From the NCBI RefSeq assembly GCF_003332275.1, contig NZ_QOVA01000021.1, positions 1 to 64,000 on the forward strand: a stretch of 64,000 nt of DNA. Direction: 5' to 3'. Shown here in pieces: positions 41,701 through 51,600 of the stretch (position 1 is the stretch's first letter; every line of letters begins with the position of its first letter). The notes beneath the pieces are model-generated. The model searched no databases, was not told the origin of the DNA, and was given only the letters and a program-made list of their open reading frames with translations. The stretch comes from Edaphovirga cremea. Its GTDB lineage: Bacteria > Pseudomonadota > Gammaproteobacteria > Enterobacterales > Enterobacteriaceae. The position numbers and the translations under genes are program-made.

Positions 41701-42302
41701 TTAACACTGATGTTGTTAACGCAGATGTTGTTGAGGCTACTGTCGTTGAAACTGATGTTGTCGAAACTGATGTTGTTGAAACTGACATTGCTGAAACACC
41801 AGCAGCGGCAGAATCCTCAACGGTAGAAGCAGCGGCGGTCGAAACGCCTGTAGAACAGACTGAAGTGGCTGAGCAAATCGTTGAACACGAAGAAGTTAAC
41901 GTGCAAACGCAAGCCGACATTGCAGAAGCTGATGCCCATGAAACCGTCGCAGAGACTGTTGAAGCAGCGGAAGAAGCCAAGGTTGAAGCAGCGGAAGACG
42001 TACCGGCTGATTCAGTCGCAGCAGTTGAAACCGCCGAAGCGGTAGAAGACGTCGCTGTGGCTAAAGACGCTGTCGTTGCGCAGGAGATTGATGCGAAACC
42101 TGCTACGCCTGGCCTACTGTACAAACATCATGCAGCGGCCCCGATGACCAAGGCACCGGCACCGGTTTACGTTTCTGAACCCAAGGCTCAAAGCGATTGG
42201 CAGCGTCCGTCGTATGACTTTGACGGCAAAGGCTCCGCAGGCGGCCACGCGGCAGTGAATACTGCATCGGCTCCAGCAACCAAGCCGAATCCTGTCGAGT
42301 AG
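38715..42302 (+). CDS. rne: Ribonuclease E
   Basis: Endonuclease that starts most mRNA decay and processes rRNA and tRNA; it scaffolds the degradosome at the inner membrane. The catalytic half (1 to about 530) has the S1 domain ([22 protein letters not shown]), the DNase I-like region ([13 protein letters not shown]) and the zinc-link cysteines in CPRCGGTG (C404, C407). The C-terminal half keeps the membrane helix ([15 protein letters not shown]), Arg-rich RNA-binding stretches and the PNPase-binding tail near [15 protein letters not shown]. At 1195 residues it is about 130 longer than E. coli (1061). Six REPR(E/D)x hexamers lie at 631-666 and seven five-residue TDVVE-like repeats at 993-1027. 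Confidence 0.96.
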   Translation: MKRMLINATQQEELRVALVDGQRLYDLDIESPGHEQKKANIYKGKITRIEPSLEAAFVDYGAERHGFLPLKEIAREYFPSNYSSHGRPNIKDVLREGQEVIVQVDKEERGNKGAALTTFISLAGSYLVLMPNNPRAGGISRRIEGDDRTELKEALSSLQLPDGMGLIVRTAGVGKSADALQWDLSFRLKHWDAIKKAAEGRPAPFLIHQESNVIVRAFRDYLRPDIGEILIDNPKVLDLAREHIAALGRPDFSSKIKLYSGEIPLFSHYQIESQIESAFQREVRLPSGGSIVIDTTEALTAIDINSARATRGGDIEETAFNTNLEAADEIARQLRLRDLGGLIVIDYIDMTPVRHQREVENRLRDAVRQDRARIQIGRISRFGLLEMSRQRLSPSLGESSHHVCPRCGGTGTIRDNESLSLSILRLIEEEALKENTKEVHAIVPVQIASYLLNEKRESVNAIEKRQGGVRAIIVPNDQMHTPHYSVLRVRKGEETPTLSYLLPQLHEAEMAQPSEDAPAERKRPEQPALATFALSDDTPPPAFEQPDAEPQPVAAPPVQEKAPAGPGLVSRFLSGLKNLFASEPQPEAKPAEEVEVKPEASETRRNDRRNPRRQNNNRKDRNGDRRQRDDREPRENREPRESREPRDNREPRENREPRENREPREDQRRNKRPVEDVAAEPRSEEAEKALREEQQQRREQRAERQRRRQEEKRKNPEVQEPAVQEAVLEVAGDDGDAEERQHQVMVRRERRPMSKKVRLTAEERANDLVTENTSVSAPSVAMQSIAAPVSLPAVTAVALPAVQVEQPAQYAAPAQPEDDSRANGENGMPRRSRRSPRHLRVSGQRRRRYRDERYPSQSPVQLAGAFASPEMASGKVWISYPVAQNGQHDDQPFVDVETIAQQEELLAAASLAAAQQLSAAQSKPVAVEETVFAPAEPSAPAETVAPAETAETSVETVDAEVAKTPAVETPVAEVKPQPAIEPEPAAETVFINTDVVNTDVVNADVVEATVVETDVVETDVVETDIAETPAAAESSTVEAAAVETPVEQTEVAEQIVEHEEVNVQTQADIAEADAHETVAETVEAAEEAKVEAAEDVPADSVAAVETAEAVEDVAVAKDAVVAQEIDAKPATPGLLYKHHAAAPMTKAPAPVYVSEPKAQSDWQRPSYDFDGKGSAGGHAAVNTASAPATKPNPVE

Positions 42303-42318
42303 TTTGCCTTCAGCACTG

Positions 42319-42347
42319 AAAAACCCGCCAAAAATCGGCGGGTTTTT
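42319..42347. terminator. rne terminator
   Basis: Stem AACCCGCC/GGCGGGTT with loop AAAAATC and A- and T-runs on its two sides, about 20 bases after rne. It could serve the convergent gene at 42400 as well. Confidence 0.88.
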
Positions 42348-42399
42348 TATCGCTTTCAACCAAGGTTGGTTATACGCTCACGTGTGCAAATAACTCTTT

Positions 42400-42687
42400 T
42401 CAGGCGATCAGCTTGAGTTTCTTGATATCCAGTATGTCCAGTTTGCCTTCCAGTTGTTTGGCAAAGCGAGCAAAGTGTTCACTGGCGTTATGCTTCTCCA
42501 GTGCTTCAGTCGACGTCCAGCGCTCAAAGAACACAAACGACGCCGTGGTTTCGCTCTCCCGATGCAAATCATATTGCAAACACCCCATTTCAAGACGGCT
42601 AGGCTCGATAATTTCGTGGACGGCTGCGGAAACATCGTCGATAAACTCAGGTTTTGCAGTCAAACTGGCTACAACACGAACTTCCAT
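42400..42687 (-). CDS. Antibiotic biosynthesis monooxygenase (ABM) domain protein
   Basis: Single-domain ferredoxin-like protein of 95 residues. Family features are MEVRVVASLTAKPEF at the start, GCLQYDLHRE in the middle, FVFFERWTSTEALEKHNAS and a final beta strand. Relatives include the quinol monooxygenase YgiN and heme- or autoinducer-related proteins, so the substrate cannot be named. It stands alone between rne and pyrC, where E. coli has no such gene. Confidence 0.85.
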   Translation of the reverse strand: MEVRVVASLTAKPEFIDDVSAAVHEIIEPSRLEMGCLQYDLHRESETTASFVFFERWTSTEALEKHNASEHFARFAKQLEGKLDILDIKKLKLIA

Positions 42688-42899
42688 AATAATACTCCCA
42701 TTGAACGATAGTGACTGGCCGACAAGAAACGTCGACCAAAAAAACTGATGCCCACACTATGCCGCTAACGACACCTCAATTTCAACTTGGGATTAACAAA
42801 CAGATGCATCAAAAGTGCTTTACGCTTATTCTTACTCCCCGCCAGAAACACGCCTGTTGATAAAGGCCGCCCTCTCATTCAATGCCGGAGTTTTGTTTA

Positions 42900-43949
42900 A
42901 TGACCTCACATGCCCAAGTTCTGAGAATCCGCCGACCTGATGATTGGCATATCCATCTGCGTGATGACGATATGCTGAAAACGGTCGTACCTTTTACCAG
43001 CGAGGTTTTTGGCCGGGCGATTGTGATGCCAAACCTGGTTCCACCGATCGCTACCGTGGCGCAGGCCGTGGCTTACCGCGAGCGAATTTTAGCCGCCGTA
43101 CCCGCCGGGCATAATTTCACGCCGCTGATGACCTGCTATCTGACTGACTCGCTGGACGTCAACGAACTGGCCCGTGGTTTCGAAGAGGGTGTATTTACCG
43201 CCGCCAAGCTCTATCCCGCCAATGCGACCACCAATTCAACGCATGGCGTAACGCATGTCCCGTCTATCTATCCACTGTTCGAGCGGATGCAAACCCTGGG
43301 TATGCCGCTGCTGATCCATGGCGAAGTCACCCACACAGAGGTGGATATTTTCGATCGTGAAGCACGTTTTATTGATGAGGTGATGGATCCGATTCGCCGT
43401 CATTTCCCTGAGCTGAAAATCGTTTTTGAACACGTCACTACCAAAGAAGCGGCGCAATATGTGCAAAGTGGCGATCGTTACCTCGCCGCCACCATTACCC
43501 CGCAGCATTTGATGTTCAACCGTAACCATATGCTGGTCGGCGGGGTTCGTCCGCACCTGTTCTGCCTGCCTATACTGAAACGCAATATCCACCAGCAGGC
43601 GCTGCGCGAAGCCGTCGCCAGTGGTTCAGACCGTTTCTTCCTTGGCACCGACTCCGCGCCGCATACGCGTCTGCGCAAAGAGTCGAGCTGCGGTTGTGCC
43701 GGTGTTTTCAATGCACCGCTGGCAATTCCGGCCTATGCAACCGTGTTTGAAGAGCTTAATGCGTTGCAGCATTTCGAAGCCTTCACGTCCCTTAACGGCC
43801 CGCGTTTCTACGATCTGCCAGTCAATGAGGATTTCATCGAATTGGTGCGCAAACCGGTCACGCAGCCTGAAGAAATCGCGATCGGGGACGAATCGGTTGT
43901 GCCTTTCCTTGCTGGTCAGGAACTGAACTGGTCAGTCAGTAAAGTCTGA
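42900..43949 (+). CDS. pyrC: Dihydroorotase
   Basis: Zinc enzyme that cyclises carbamoyl-aspartate in pyrimidine synthesis. From the ATG at 42900 the protein is 349 residues (E. coli 348) with the metal motif WHIHLRDDD, the carbamylated lysine in [13 protein letters not shown], and [14 protein letters not shown] sequence precedes the chosen start. The upstream in-frame ATG at 42882 overlaps this site. In E. coli, pyrC expression depends on a leader hairpin and pyrimidine-sensitive start-site choice; I could not place that here. Confidence 0.96.
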   Translation: MTSHAQVLRIRRPDDWHIHLRDDDMLKTVVPFTSEVFGRAIVMPNLVPPIATVAQAVAYRERILAAVPAGHNFTPLMTCYLTDSLDVNELARGFEEGVFTAAKLYPANATTNSTHGVTHVPSIYPLFERMQTLGMPLLIHGEVTHTEVDIFDREARFIDEVMDPIRRHFPELKIVFEHVTTKEAAQYVQSGDRYLAATITPQHLMFNRNHMLVGGVRPHLFCLPILKRNIHQQALREAVASGSDRFFLGTDSAPHTRLRKESSCGCAGVFNAPLAIPAYATVFEELNALQHFEAFTSLNGPRFYDLPVNEDFIELVRKPVTQPEEIAIGDESVVPFLAGQELNWSVSKV

Positions 43950-43958
43950 TTTGGTCTT

Positions 43959-43974
43959 GGGCGCGCAAGCGCCC
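43959..43974 (+). terminator. pyrC terminator
   Basis: Stem GGGCGC/GCGCCC with GCAA tetraloop, followed by TTCCCATTCTTTT, 9 bases after the pyrC stop. Confidence 0.75.
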
Positions 43975-44017
43975 TTCCCATTCTTTTCATTTGCCTCTTG
44001 AAGAGCGCATCAATAAC

Positions 44018-44033
44018 CTGTATAAATATCCAG
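44018..44033. promoter_or_regulatory. LexA (SOS) box of dinI
   Basis: CTGTATAAATATCCAG matches CTG-N10-CAG and closely resembles the E. coli dinI SOS box. It lies 24 bases upstream of the dinI ATG. Confidence 0.85.
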
Positions 44034-44057
44034 TAATACACAATTGCTGGAGCAATC

Positions 44058-44303
44058 ATGCGTGTTGAAGTGACAATCGATAAAACCAAGCCTCTTCCCG
44101 TGGGTGCCATTGAAGCCCTTACCGGTGAGCTGAATAAACGCATCACTAAACAGTTTCCAGATATTCCTGTTCAGGTTCAGGTCCGCTATGCGGGTGCCAA
44201 CAACCTTTCCGTCCTGGGTGGCGCGAAAACAGATAAAGATATTATTGAAGAAATCTTACAAGAAACGTGGGAAAGCGCGGACGATTGGTTTGTGACTGAT
44301 TAA
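44058..44303 (+). CDS. dinI: DNA-damage-inducible protein I
   Basis: Small protein that binds and stabilises RecA filaments and tempers LexA and UmuD cleavage. It has 81 residues, the E. coli length, with the N-terminus MRVEVTIDKTKPLPVGAIEAL and an acidic C-terminal helix (DKDIIEEILQETWESADDW). It has its own LexA box and terminator. Confidence 0.96.
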   Translation: MRVEVTIDKTKPLPVGAIEALTGELNKRITKQFPDIPVQVQVRYAGANNLSVLGGAKTDKDIIEEILQETWESADDWFVTD

Positions 44304-44322
44304 CCACTGAGATGTAACTTTT

Positions 44323-44348
44323 GCCGGGCGTCGCTTCCCGGCTTTTTT
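44323..44348 (+). terminator. dinI terminator
   Basis: Stem GCCGGG/CCCGGC with an 8-base loop and six T, 20 bases after dinI. The following 44349-44623 is AT-rich upstream sequence of bssS with no gene seen. Confidence 0.88.
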
Positions 44349-44623
44349 ATCCCTGCACACTTTTGGTTCGTTCAGGGCCGCCATCGCCATAAACATCATA
44401 TCCATACTAATTATAGTGTTAAGCACTTTTAATACGTAATTGCCGCGAAAACCTTCTATCCCTGAACAATAATTAAACAAATTATTGTTTTTTTGTGTAA
44501 ATATTTTGATTCTCTTTAAAAATAACTTTTAAAACGCTTATACTGAAATTGCTCATTAAATAAAGAGCCGCATTGATCCTCAGCAAGTCACTCACGTTAG
44601 TCACTGCAAGATAAGGGGTCTAT

Positions 44624-44878
44624 ATGGACAGAAAAGATGAAGTTATTCAGACACACCCGCTAGTAGGTTGGGATATCAGCACTGTCGATGTCTATGATGC
44701 CATGATGATCCGTCTTCATTACCTGTCTTCTACAGATCAACCGCCGGAAGAGGCGCAGGTAGACAGAACCCTATGGTTGACTACTGATGTTGCAAGACAA
44801 TTTATCTCAATATTAGAAGCTGGCATTGCAAAAATTGAATCAACCGAGTACCAGGATCTTGATCGACGTAAACACTAG
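44624..44878 (+). CDS. bssS: Biofilm regulator BssS
   Basis: Small cytoplasmic protein of 84 residues linked in E. coli to biofilm formation through indole and AI-2 signalling; the mechanism is unknown. The first half (VIQTHPLVGWDISTVDVYDA) and second half (LWLTTDVARQFISILEAGIA) are nearly identical to E. coli BssS, with a variable middle. An AAGGGG sequence precedes the start. Confidence 0.94.
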   Translation: MDRKDEVIQTHPLVGWDISTVDVYDAMMIRLHYLSSTDQPPEEAQVDRTLWLTTDVARQFISILEAGIAKIESTEYQDLDRRKH

Positions 44879-44901
44879 GCTCACCGGTTATATCTCTTAA
44901 A

Positions 44902-44928
44902 GGCACCGTTAACACCGGGTGCCTTTTT
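44902..44928 (+). terminator. bssS terminator
   Basis: Stem GGCACC/GGTGCC followed by five T, 23 bases after bssS. Confidence 0.8.
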
Positions 44929-45080
44929 GCTTTTTAATGCCCGTCAAAACATTTTTAGCGACCGTTAACCTACTATTTCCCCTGAATCGCGGGGGATACA
45001 GTGACAGCGATTGCCATCAGCAGGTAATCATCTTTATCATGAATACATCACCGGATAAAACCGCGAGGAGCCAATAAAAG

Positions 45081-46196
45081 ATGGATTATGATTTAATTGT
45101 TGTCGGGAGCGGTTCAGTAGGCTCTGCGGCAGGATACTATGCGACACAAGCTGGCCTGCGGGTATTGATGATCGACAGCGCCATGCCTCCCCATCAGGCG
45201 GCAAGTCACCACGGCGAAACCCGAATCATTCGTCACGCGTATGGCGAAGGCGAACGTTATGTACCAATGGTGCTGCGGGCGCAACAACTGTGGAATGAAC
45301 TTGATGCGCTAACGGAAGAACAGTTATTCCATCAGTGTGGCGTGCTGAATATTGGTCATCGCCATTCAGAGTTTATCTGTAACGTGCAAGAGAGTGCGCA
45401 AAAATTTGCCTTGAATGTTCAGTCTCTGGATGCCGCGCAGGTCGAAGAGAAGTGGCCGGTATTTACGCTGCCAGAAGATTTTGTCGGCATTTTCGAACCT
45501 CAGTCCGGTTTCTTGCAGTGCGAGAAAGCCATCAAGACACTGATCACCCTCGCCAGAGAAGCCGGATGCGCTCAATTGTTCAACTGCGCTGTCACCGATA
45601 TCACGGATGACGGCACGCAAGTCAGTGTGACCACGCCGGAAGGAATCTATACGGCGCGCAAAGTGGCGGTCACTGCCGGAACCTGGGTGAAAGCACTCTT
45701 CCCTGAGCTCCCCGTACAACCGGTGCGCAAAGTGTTCTCGTGGCATCAGGCCGACGGACGTTACAGTGAGGAAAACCATTTCCCGGCGTTTACAGCCGAG
45801 ACATCTGATGATGATCAATTCTATGGTTTTCCGGCTGGGAAAGACGGCCTGAAACTGGGCAAACACAATGGGGGTCAAGCCATTGAACGGCCTGAACAAC
45901 GCAAAGCCTTTGGTCGCGTAGCCAGTGATGGAACCGAAGTTTTCAATTTCCTGCGCAATTTCCTGCCGGGTATAGGCGGATGTCTGCGTGGCGCAGCCTG
46001 CACTTACGATCTCACCTCCGATGAAGATTTTATCATTGATACCCTTCCGGAGCGGGTAAATACGCTGATTATTACCGGGTTAAGTGGTCATGGTTTTAAA
46101 TTCTCTACCGTGCTCGGCGAAATCGTCACGCAATTTGCCCAAGACAAAGAGAGCAGCTTCGATTTGAGCCCTTTCCGTCTCAGCCGTTTTAAGTGA
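45081..46196 (+). CDS. solA: N-methyl-L-tryptophan oxidase (sarcosine-oxidase-like)
   Basis: FAD enzyme that demethylates N-methyl amino acids, 371 residues (E. coli 372). It has the N-terminal dinucleotide fold [15 protein letters not shown], the [14 protein letters not shown] motif and a C-terminal [19 protein letters not shown], where the cysteine corresponds to the covalent flavin site of the family. A GGAG ribosome-binding site precedes the start. It is monocistronic, ending near a long inverted repeat. Confidence 0.94.
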   Translation: MDYDLIVVGSGSVGSAAGYYATQAGLRVLMIDSAMPPHQAASHHGETRIIRHAYGEGERYVPMVLRAQQLWNELDALTEEQLFHQCGVLNIGHRHSEFICNVQESAQKFALNVQSLDAAQVEEKWPVFTLPEDFVGIFEPQSGFLQCEKAIKTLITLAREAGCAQLFNCAVTDITDDGTQVSVTTPEGIYTARKVAVTAGTWVKALFPELPVQPVRKVFSWHQADGRYSEENHFPAFTAETSDDDQFYGFPAGKDGLKLGKHNGGQAIERPEQRKAFGRVASDGTEVFNFLRNFLPGIGGCLRGAACTYDLTSDEDFIIDTLPERVNTLIITGLSGHGFKFSTVLGEIVTQFAQDKESSFDLSPFRLSRFK

Positions 46197-46237
46197 TCTT
46201 ATTTACCACCTGCATTCTCTATTCCCTAACTCAAAAG

Positions 46238-46265
46238 TTGTAGCCTGATAATTGTCAGGCTACAA
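46238..46265 (+). terminator. Long hairpin after solA
   Basis: Perfect 11-bp stem TTGTAGCCTGA/TCAGGCTACAA with a 6-base loop, 41 bases after solA. No U-run follows on the plus strand, so termination is uncertain. Confidence 0.5.
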
Positions 46266-46442
46266 ACAAATCGACATATTAAATACTTCATAAAGAACCA
46301 TTTACCGTAAATATATATTCGTAAAAACGCACATTTCTTTCCTTTCTTTTCCGAATTGACACCATAAGCGCAACCTTTTATTTTGCAGATTCGAAAGTCT
46401 CCGGGATATGGCTATCGATTCAATTTAATACAAGGAGGTCTA

Positions 46443-47072
46443 ATGCGTGTATTAATGGTTGATGAATGCAATTACACTTGTCTCGGCGCAAGTTGTTTTC
46501 TCAATGATATCAAAAATATAGATATGGAACATAAGCTTAGCATTGAAAGTGCCAAGCCGTTTTTAAAAGAATTCTGTCCTGATATTATTCTTTTAAACTT
46601 GAGCAATTACTGTCATCAGGTTGATGAGTGTCATGTTCTCAAAGAGTTCATTACCGCCAGTCAACGCGCAAGACTTTATATCTATATTGATTTGCCCTAC
46701 CCCATCACAAACCAACCTATTATGTTAACGGAGCGAGTTTTTATCTTGAATAAAAATCTGTTACCGGCTGTTTTGACGCAATTACGCAATACGGTTCCAT
46801 CCAACTTTCCATTATACATTCCCGATATCGAGCATAATCTCTTCACGTTACAAGAATTGGCCATTATTTCATTATGGATGAATGAAGTGCCCAATTACCG
46901 TATTGCCAAAAAATTGGCAATCAGTGGCCGAACGGTCTATGTCCATAAACGGCACATCACTGAGAAAACGGCGGTGCGTAACCGACTGGAATTTTGCTTC
47001 TTATATAATGTTCTCAAATACTTCCTGCCAGTACCCGTAACCAACCCTTCATTCAGCCTGTTGCCCCTCTGA
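46443..47072 (+). CDS. LuxR/FixJ-type transcriptional regulator with degenerate receiver
   Basis: Protein of 209 residues from the ATG at 46443, chosen for a strong AAGGAGGT 5 bases upstream. The C-terminal third is a LuxR-type helix-turn-helix (LQELAIISLWMNEVPNYRIA, then SGRTVYVHKRHI). The N-terminal part starts like a response-regulator receiver (RVLMVDE), but the expected phosphorylation site reads IILLNLSN with Asn52 in place of Asp. This suggests phosphorylation-independent control as in BglJ- or RcsA-like partners (inference). The gene is visibly AT-richer than its neighbours, a sign of acquisition. Target unknown. Confidence 0.82.
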   Translation: MRVLMVDECNYTCLGASCFLNDIKNIDMEHKLSIESAKPFLKEFCPDIILLNLSNYCHQVDECHVLKEFITASQRARLYIYIDLPYPITNQPIMLTERVFILNKNLLPAVLTQLRNTVPSNFPLYIPDIEHNLFTLQELAIISLWMNEVPNYRIAKKLAISGRTVYVHKRHITEKTAVRNRLEFCFLYNVLKYFLPVPVTNPSFSLLPL

Positions 47073-47081
47073 CACTGCCCC

Positions 47082-47130
47082 GCGTTGAAAACGCCAAGGT
47101 TTACTGAAAAGTAAACTCTGGCGTCAACGC
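47082..47130. repeat. 49-base interrupted inverted repeat
   Basis: Nested arms GCGTTGA / TCAACGC, CGCCA / TGGCG and GTTTACT / AGTAAAC around a GAAA loop form one long hairpin 9 bases after the LuxR-type gene. There is no U-run. It may protect the mRNA 3' end or terminate transcription. Confidence 0.7.
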
Positions 47131-47220
47131 AACTCCGAGGGCAGGCTTGTTAAAACAGGTGTCAAAGCCTTGTGATTAAAGATAAAATCGTCTTTCCCGT
47201 TCAAAACCCAAGGTTATAGG

Positions 47221-47346
47221 ATGATCTTTAGGAAATTGATCTCCGCATTGATCAATAACGTTCGCATGCATTTGGCTATTTATCTGGTCTTGTGGGTGAT
47301 TCTATTGATCCTGGATCTGTATTATATCTATATCTATCAAGAGTAA
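47221..47346 (+). CDS. yceO: Small membrane protein YceO
   Basis: A 41-residue protein, MIFRKLISALINNVRMHLAI then a hydrophobic helix YLVLWVILLILDLYYIYIY. It matches the pattern of E. coli YceO (46 residues; LINNIREHL...YLFLWGLLAIMDLIYVF as I recall it), which also lies near solA. Function unknown; YceO has been linked to biofilm and acid phenotypes. An AAGG sequence lies about 8 bases upstream. It is convergent with tqsA. Confidence 0.75.
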   Translation: MIFRKLISALINNVRMHLAIYLVLWVILLILDLYYIYIYQE

Positions 47347-47393
47347 GCGGAAGTTGGCACGCGCCTTACGACGCAGCACTCGCCAGTGTCGAT

Positions 47394-48431
47394 TTATACC
47401 CGAATCTTTCCATCGCCTAAAATAATGGCAAATTTTTGGCCCCCCTCCGTCTGTTCCAGCGCTATCTTCACGACAATCGTCAGTGGCACCGACAGCAGCA
47501 TACCGATCGGCCCCATCAGCCATCCCCAGAATATCAATGACATGAAAACCACCAGCGTCGATAAACCCAATCCGCGGCCCATGACGCGCGGTTCAAGGAT
47601 ATTCCCAAACAGCAGATTGACCGCAATATAACCACACGCCACCGCAAGTCCCTCGGAAAAACCATTGAACAACAGCGCCTGAATAATAGCGGGCACGGCA
47701 GCAATGACCGATCCTATGTTTGGAATATAGTTCAGCGCGAAAGCCAGCATTCCCCAGAGAAAGGCGAAGCGGATACCAAGCAATGCCAGCATCACCCAGA
47801 TCACCAGTCCGGTAACGACACTCACCACCGTTTTAATCACCAGATATTGGGTTACGCTGTCCAGCGCCCGTTGGATTGCTGACATCCCTTTTTTTGGTTC
47901 CTCAAGGGTTTGCTGGAGTTTATTGGGGATTTGCGGCACTTCAAACAGCATGAATACCACCGTCATCAGTAAGATAAATATCCCCATCAGCGCACCAGAA
48001 AGATGACTGAGCAAACGCGTGACGAAATTCATTGCGAGGCTGGGATCAAGGAGTTTGACCAGTTCTTCTGCGGAAATATCGATATTCACCCGATCCGCCG
48101 ATTGTTGTAATTCGCGCAGTTTTTCAAACATCATGCCGCGATACTGCGGTAACGTGCGGGCAAAATCATTGAGCGTGGAGCCAAGCATAGTGATCAGCAT
48201 CAGCATCATCATCACAATCAGGACAATAACCAGTGTGATTGCGATGCCACGCGGTACGCGCAGTTTGCCTAACAGAGTGATCAGCGGATTAAGGACAATT
48301 GCGAGAAACAGCGCCAAAATGAACGGGACAAGTATTTCCGAAGCCGCCTTCACCCCCGCCAGAATAACCACGATCATTCCCAGCATGATGGCGACCCTAA
48401 AGCCACTCGGCGTCACAATTGGTTTTGACAT
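47394..48431 (-). CDS. tqsA: AI-2E family transporter TqsA
   Basis: Polytopic inner-membrane protein of 345 residues (E. coli TqsA/YdgG 344), proposed to export the autoinducer AI-2 or influence its uptake. About eight hydrophobic segments are seen, with the family-conserved [15 protein letters not shown] and [20 protein letters not shown]. In E. coli the gene is elsewhere (near pntAB), so its position here, between yceO and an RND operon, is different. Confidence 0.9.
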   Translation of the reverse strand: MSKPIVTPSGFRVAIMLGMIVVILAGVKAASEILVPFILALFLAIVLNPLITLLGKLRVPRGIAITLVIVLIVMMMLMLITMLGSTLNDFARTLPQYRGMMFEKLRELQQSADRVNIDISAEELVKLLDPSLAMNFVTRLLSHLSGALMGIFILLMTVVFMLFEVPQIPNKLQQTLEEPKKGMSAIQRALDSVTQYLVIKTVVSVVTGLVIWVMLALLGIRFAFLWGMLAFALNYIPNIGSVIAAVPAIIQALLFNGFSEGLAVACGYIAVNLLFGNILEPRVMGRGLGLSTLVVFMSLIFWGWLMGPIGMLLSVPLTIVVKIALEQTEGGQKFAIILGDGKIRV

Positions 48432-48530
48432 TTCCTTTCCTTGATCAACAGGCTACGCGCCCGAAAAGATATTCAGTGGAGATGATTTATCATGGTAATC
48501 AGTGTAGCGAGTTTCCCGCCCAATGACACG

Positions 48531-48588
48531 ATTTACGCTATTTACGCTATTTACGCTATTCACATGAGCTGCGCACGACGCGCACGAC
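48531..48588. repeat. Two short tandem repeats, 9-bp units
   Basis: Three exact copies of ATTTACGCT (48531-48557), then after a 13-base gap two copies of GCGCACGAC (48571-48588), between tqsA and the end of the RND gene. Confidence 0.85.
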
Positions 48589-48623
48589 ATCTACAGCCAT
48601 GCGCGTAATATTCGGCAGCAGCA

Positions 48624-51600
48624 CTAGCGTGGTCTTTTCACCCACTCGCGCAGCCGTTGCATATGGAAATACAGCGCGGGAATAAACACGATGCCCACCG
48701 CTGTCGCCATCAATATGCCACCAAATACCGTAATCCCGATAATTTGCCGACTCAGCGCCCCCGCTCCCGTCGCCAAAACCAGAGGCAATACGCCGAGAAT
48801 GAAGGAGATCGCCGTCATCATCACCGCGCGGAAGCGCTGTTTCGCCCCGTCCCGCGCCGCATCGAGAATCGTTGCGCCCTCTTCACGGCGCGCCTTGGAG
48901 AATTCCACAATAAGTATCGCGTTCTTGGCTGCCAAGCCTATCAGCAGTACCAAACCGATTTGCGCATACACATCGTTGGCAAAACCCATGGCGTGCAATC
49001 CCGCCACTGCGCCCGCAATGGCGAAGATCACTGAAAGCATCACCACCAGAGGAATGCTCCAGCTTTCGTACTGGGCGACCAGGAACAGATAGGCAAAAAC
49101 CAGGGCGGCGACATAAATTAATAGCGCCTGATCCCCCGTCTGCTGTTCTTGCCAGGACATCCCGCTCCAGGCATAGCCATATCCCGGCGGCAGATGCTGG
49201 GCCAGGAGCGCTTCCATTGACTGCATCGCCTGCCCCTAACTCACGCCCTCTGCCGCGGAACCGCTCACCGCCACGGACGGGAACTGGTTAAAGTTGGCGA
49301 TAAACGGCGCGCCCACTGACGGCGTCAGCGTCACCAGATTCGCCAGACTCACCAACGCCCCCGTCTCACTGCGCACATTGATCCGGCCAATCTGATCTGC
49401 CCGTTGGCGGAAGTCCATGTCGTTTTGCAACTGGACGTTGAACATCCGGTTATTGATGGTGAAATCACCCACGTTCATACCGCCCAATGACGTTTGCAGG
49501 GTCTGGAAAATGCGGCTGACGGGCACTTGCAACAGCGCGGCGCGATCCCTGTCCACGACCAGACTCACTTGCGGTACCGAGGCGCTGAAGGTGGTAAACA
49601 CGCGGCTGAGTTGCGGATTTTGGTTGGCGGCAAAAATAATCCCCTGACTCACTTGCGCCAATGCTTGCGGCGACTGCCCTTCCAGCGCCTGAATCCGCAA
49701 ATCAAAGCCGGAGGCGCTGCCCAGGCCGCTGATGGCTGGCGGGTTTATCGCCATGATCATCGCCGACGGGATCGCCGCGAGGTGAGCCTGAACATCGGCC
49801 AGAACCGTATCCACATGCTGACGTTCGCCCCAGGGCTTAAGATGCACGATCGCAAACCCGGCGTTGGTTGAACTCCCGCCGCTCAACAGGCTGAAGCCGG
49901 TAATTTTTATCACATCCTCTACCGCTGGATTCGCGGCAACCTGCTGATTCATTTGATCCATCACCTGCTGCGTGCGGTCCAGCGAGGCCCCGTCCGGCAG
50001 TTGCACATTGACGAAGAAATATCCCTGATCCTCATCCGGCAGGAACGCCGTCGGCAATTTGCTGTATCCGAACCAGGTGACAAATCCCACCAGCAGCAGC
50101 GCGATAACGCTGGTTATCGCACGTCGGCTGGCACGCATCGTGACATTGACATAACCATCGCGCAGGCGATCCAATCCGCCATTGAACCGGCCAAAAAATC
50201 CCTGCGTCGATAATGAGCGTCTTTTGAGCAGTGCCGCACAGAGTGCGGGCGACAGGGTCAATGCGTTGATACTCGAAAGAATGACTGCCGCCGAGAGGGT
50301 GACGGCAAATTGGCGATATAACTCCCCGGTAATTCCCGGCAGTACCGCAATCGGCACAAAAACGGCCATCAATACCAGCGTGGTGGCAATAATGGGACCC
50401 GCGATTTGCGTAATGGCCTGACGGGTTGCGGCGGCGGGCGTCAGCGTTTCATCCTGCGACATCAACCGCTCGACGTTTTCAACGACCACGATGGCGTCAT
50501 CAACCACCACCGTCAATGCGAGAATAATCGCGAACAGGCTCAGCGTATTGGCTGAATAACCAAAGGCATACAGCACCGCGAACGTCCCCAGCAGTGCAAC
50601 AGGAATGGTCAACGCGACAATGAATGTCGCCCTCAAACTTTGCAGGAACAGATAGACAACGATCAGTACAACGCTGAGCGTCAATACCAGCGCAATGGTA
50701 ATTTCTTCCAGCGTGGCGGTGACGGAGGTGGTTGAATCGAATTTGATTTCATAAACCATGTCTTCAGGAAATGATTGCGACAGGCGCGCCATCTCCTGAC
50801 GCACAGCAGAAGCGACGTTGAGCGCATTGGCGCCCGGCGTGGGATAAACCACCAAAAAGGCGGACTCAATCTGGTTCAGGGTAGAATTGACCTGATAATT
50901 CTGCGCCCCCAGTTCCACCCGCGCCACATCACCAATCCGCACCATACCGCCCTGAGTGTTGGTTCGCACCACCACATTCGCGAACTCTCGCGGATCCTGC
51001 AATCGCCCCTGACCGCTGATGGTCAAGGTTTGTTGCTGCTGCGAGGGATTGGGCGGCGAACCAATCTGCCCTGCGGCGGCCTGCACGTTCTGTTGCTGCA
51101 ACGCCTGAACGAGGTCTTGCACGCTGACATTCAGCGCTTCCATCTTTTGCGGGTCGAGCCAAACGCGCATGCTGAAGTCACGGGCACCAAATACTTGAAC
51201 GTCGCCAACGCCATCAATACGGGCGATAGCATCACGCAGTTGAATGCTGGTGTAGTTACTGAGAAACAGATTACTGTGCGAGCCTTTCGGCGATAGAATA
51301 CTGACCCCAAGCAGAATGTTTGATGCCCGTTTGCGCACCGACACGCCATTGTTGTTCACCTCCGCCGGAAGCTGGGCGCTGACCTGCGAGATGCGGTTCT
51401 GTACCTCGACCGCCGCCATATCCGGATCGGTGCCGCTGGCAAAAGTGATATTGAGCTGATATCCGCCATTGTTCGAACTGTTGGATTCCATATACAGCAT
51501 GTGGCTGACGCCGTTGACCTGCGCTTCGATGGGCGACGCCACCGCTTCGGCCACGTCACGGGCGCTGGCGCCGGGATAAATCGCGCTAACCGATACCACT

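Noticed and set aside
41372..42124. Ser/Thr/Ala-rich minus-strand frame that looks like an adhesin
   Set aside because: It is the reverse of the Glu/Val/Ala-rich repeats of the RNase E tail.
48624..49226. Treating the 200-codon frame as a separate gene with its own start
   Set aside because: Its ATG is an internal methionine conserved in AcrB-type pumps, and the frame is continuous with the upstream part across one stop codon.
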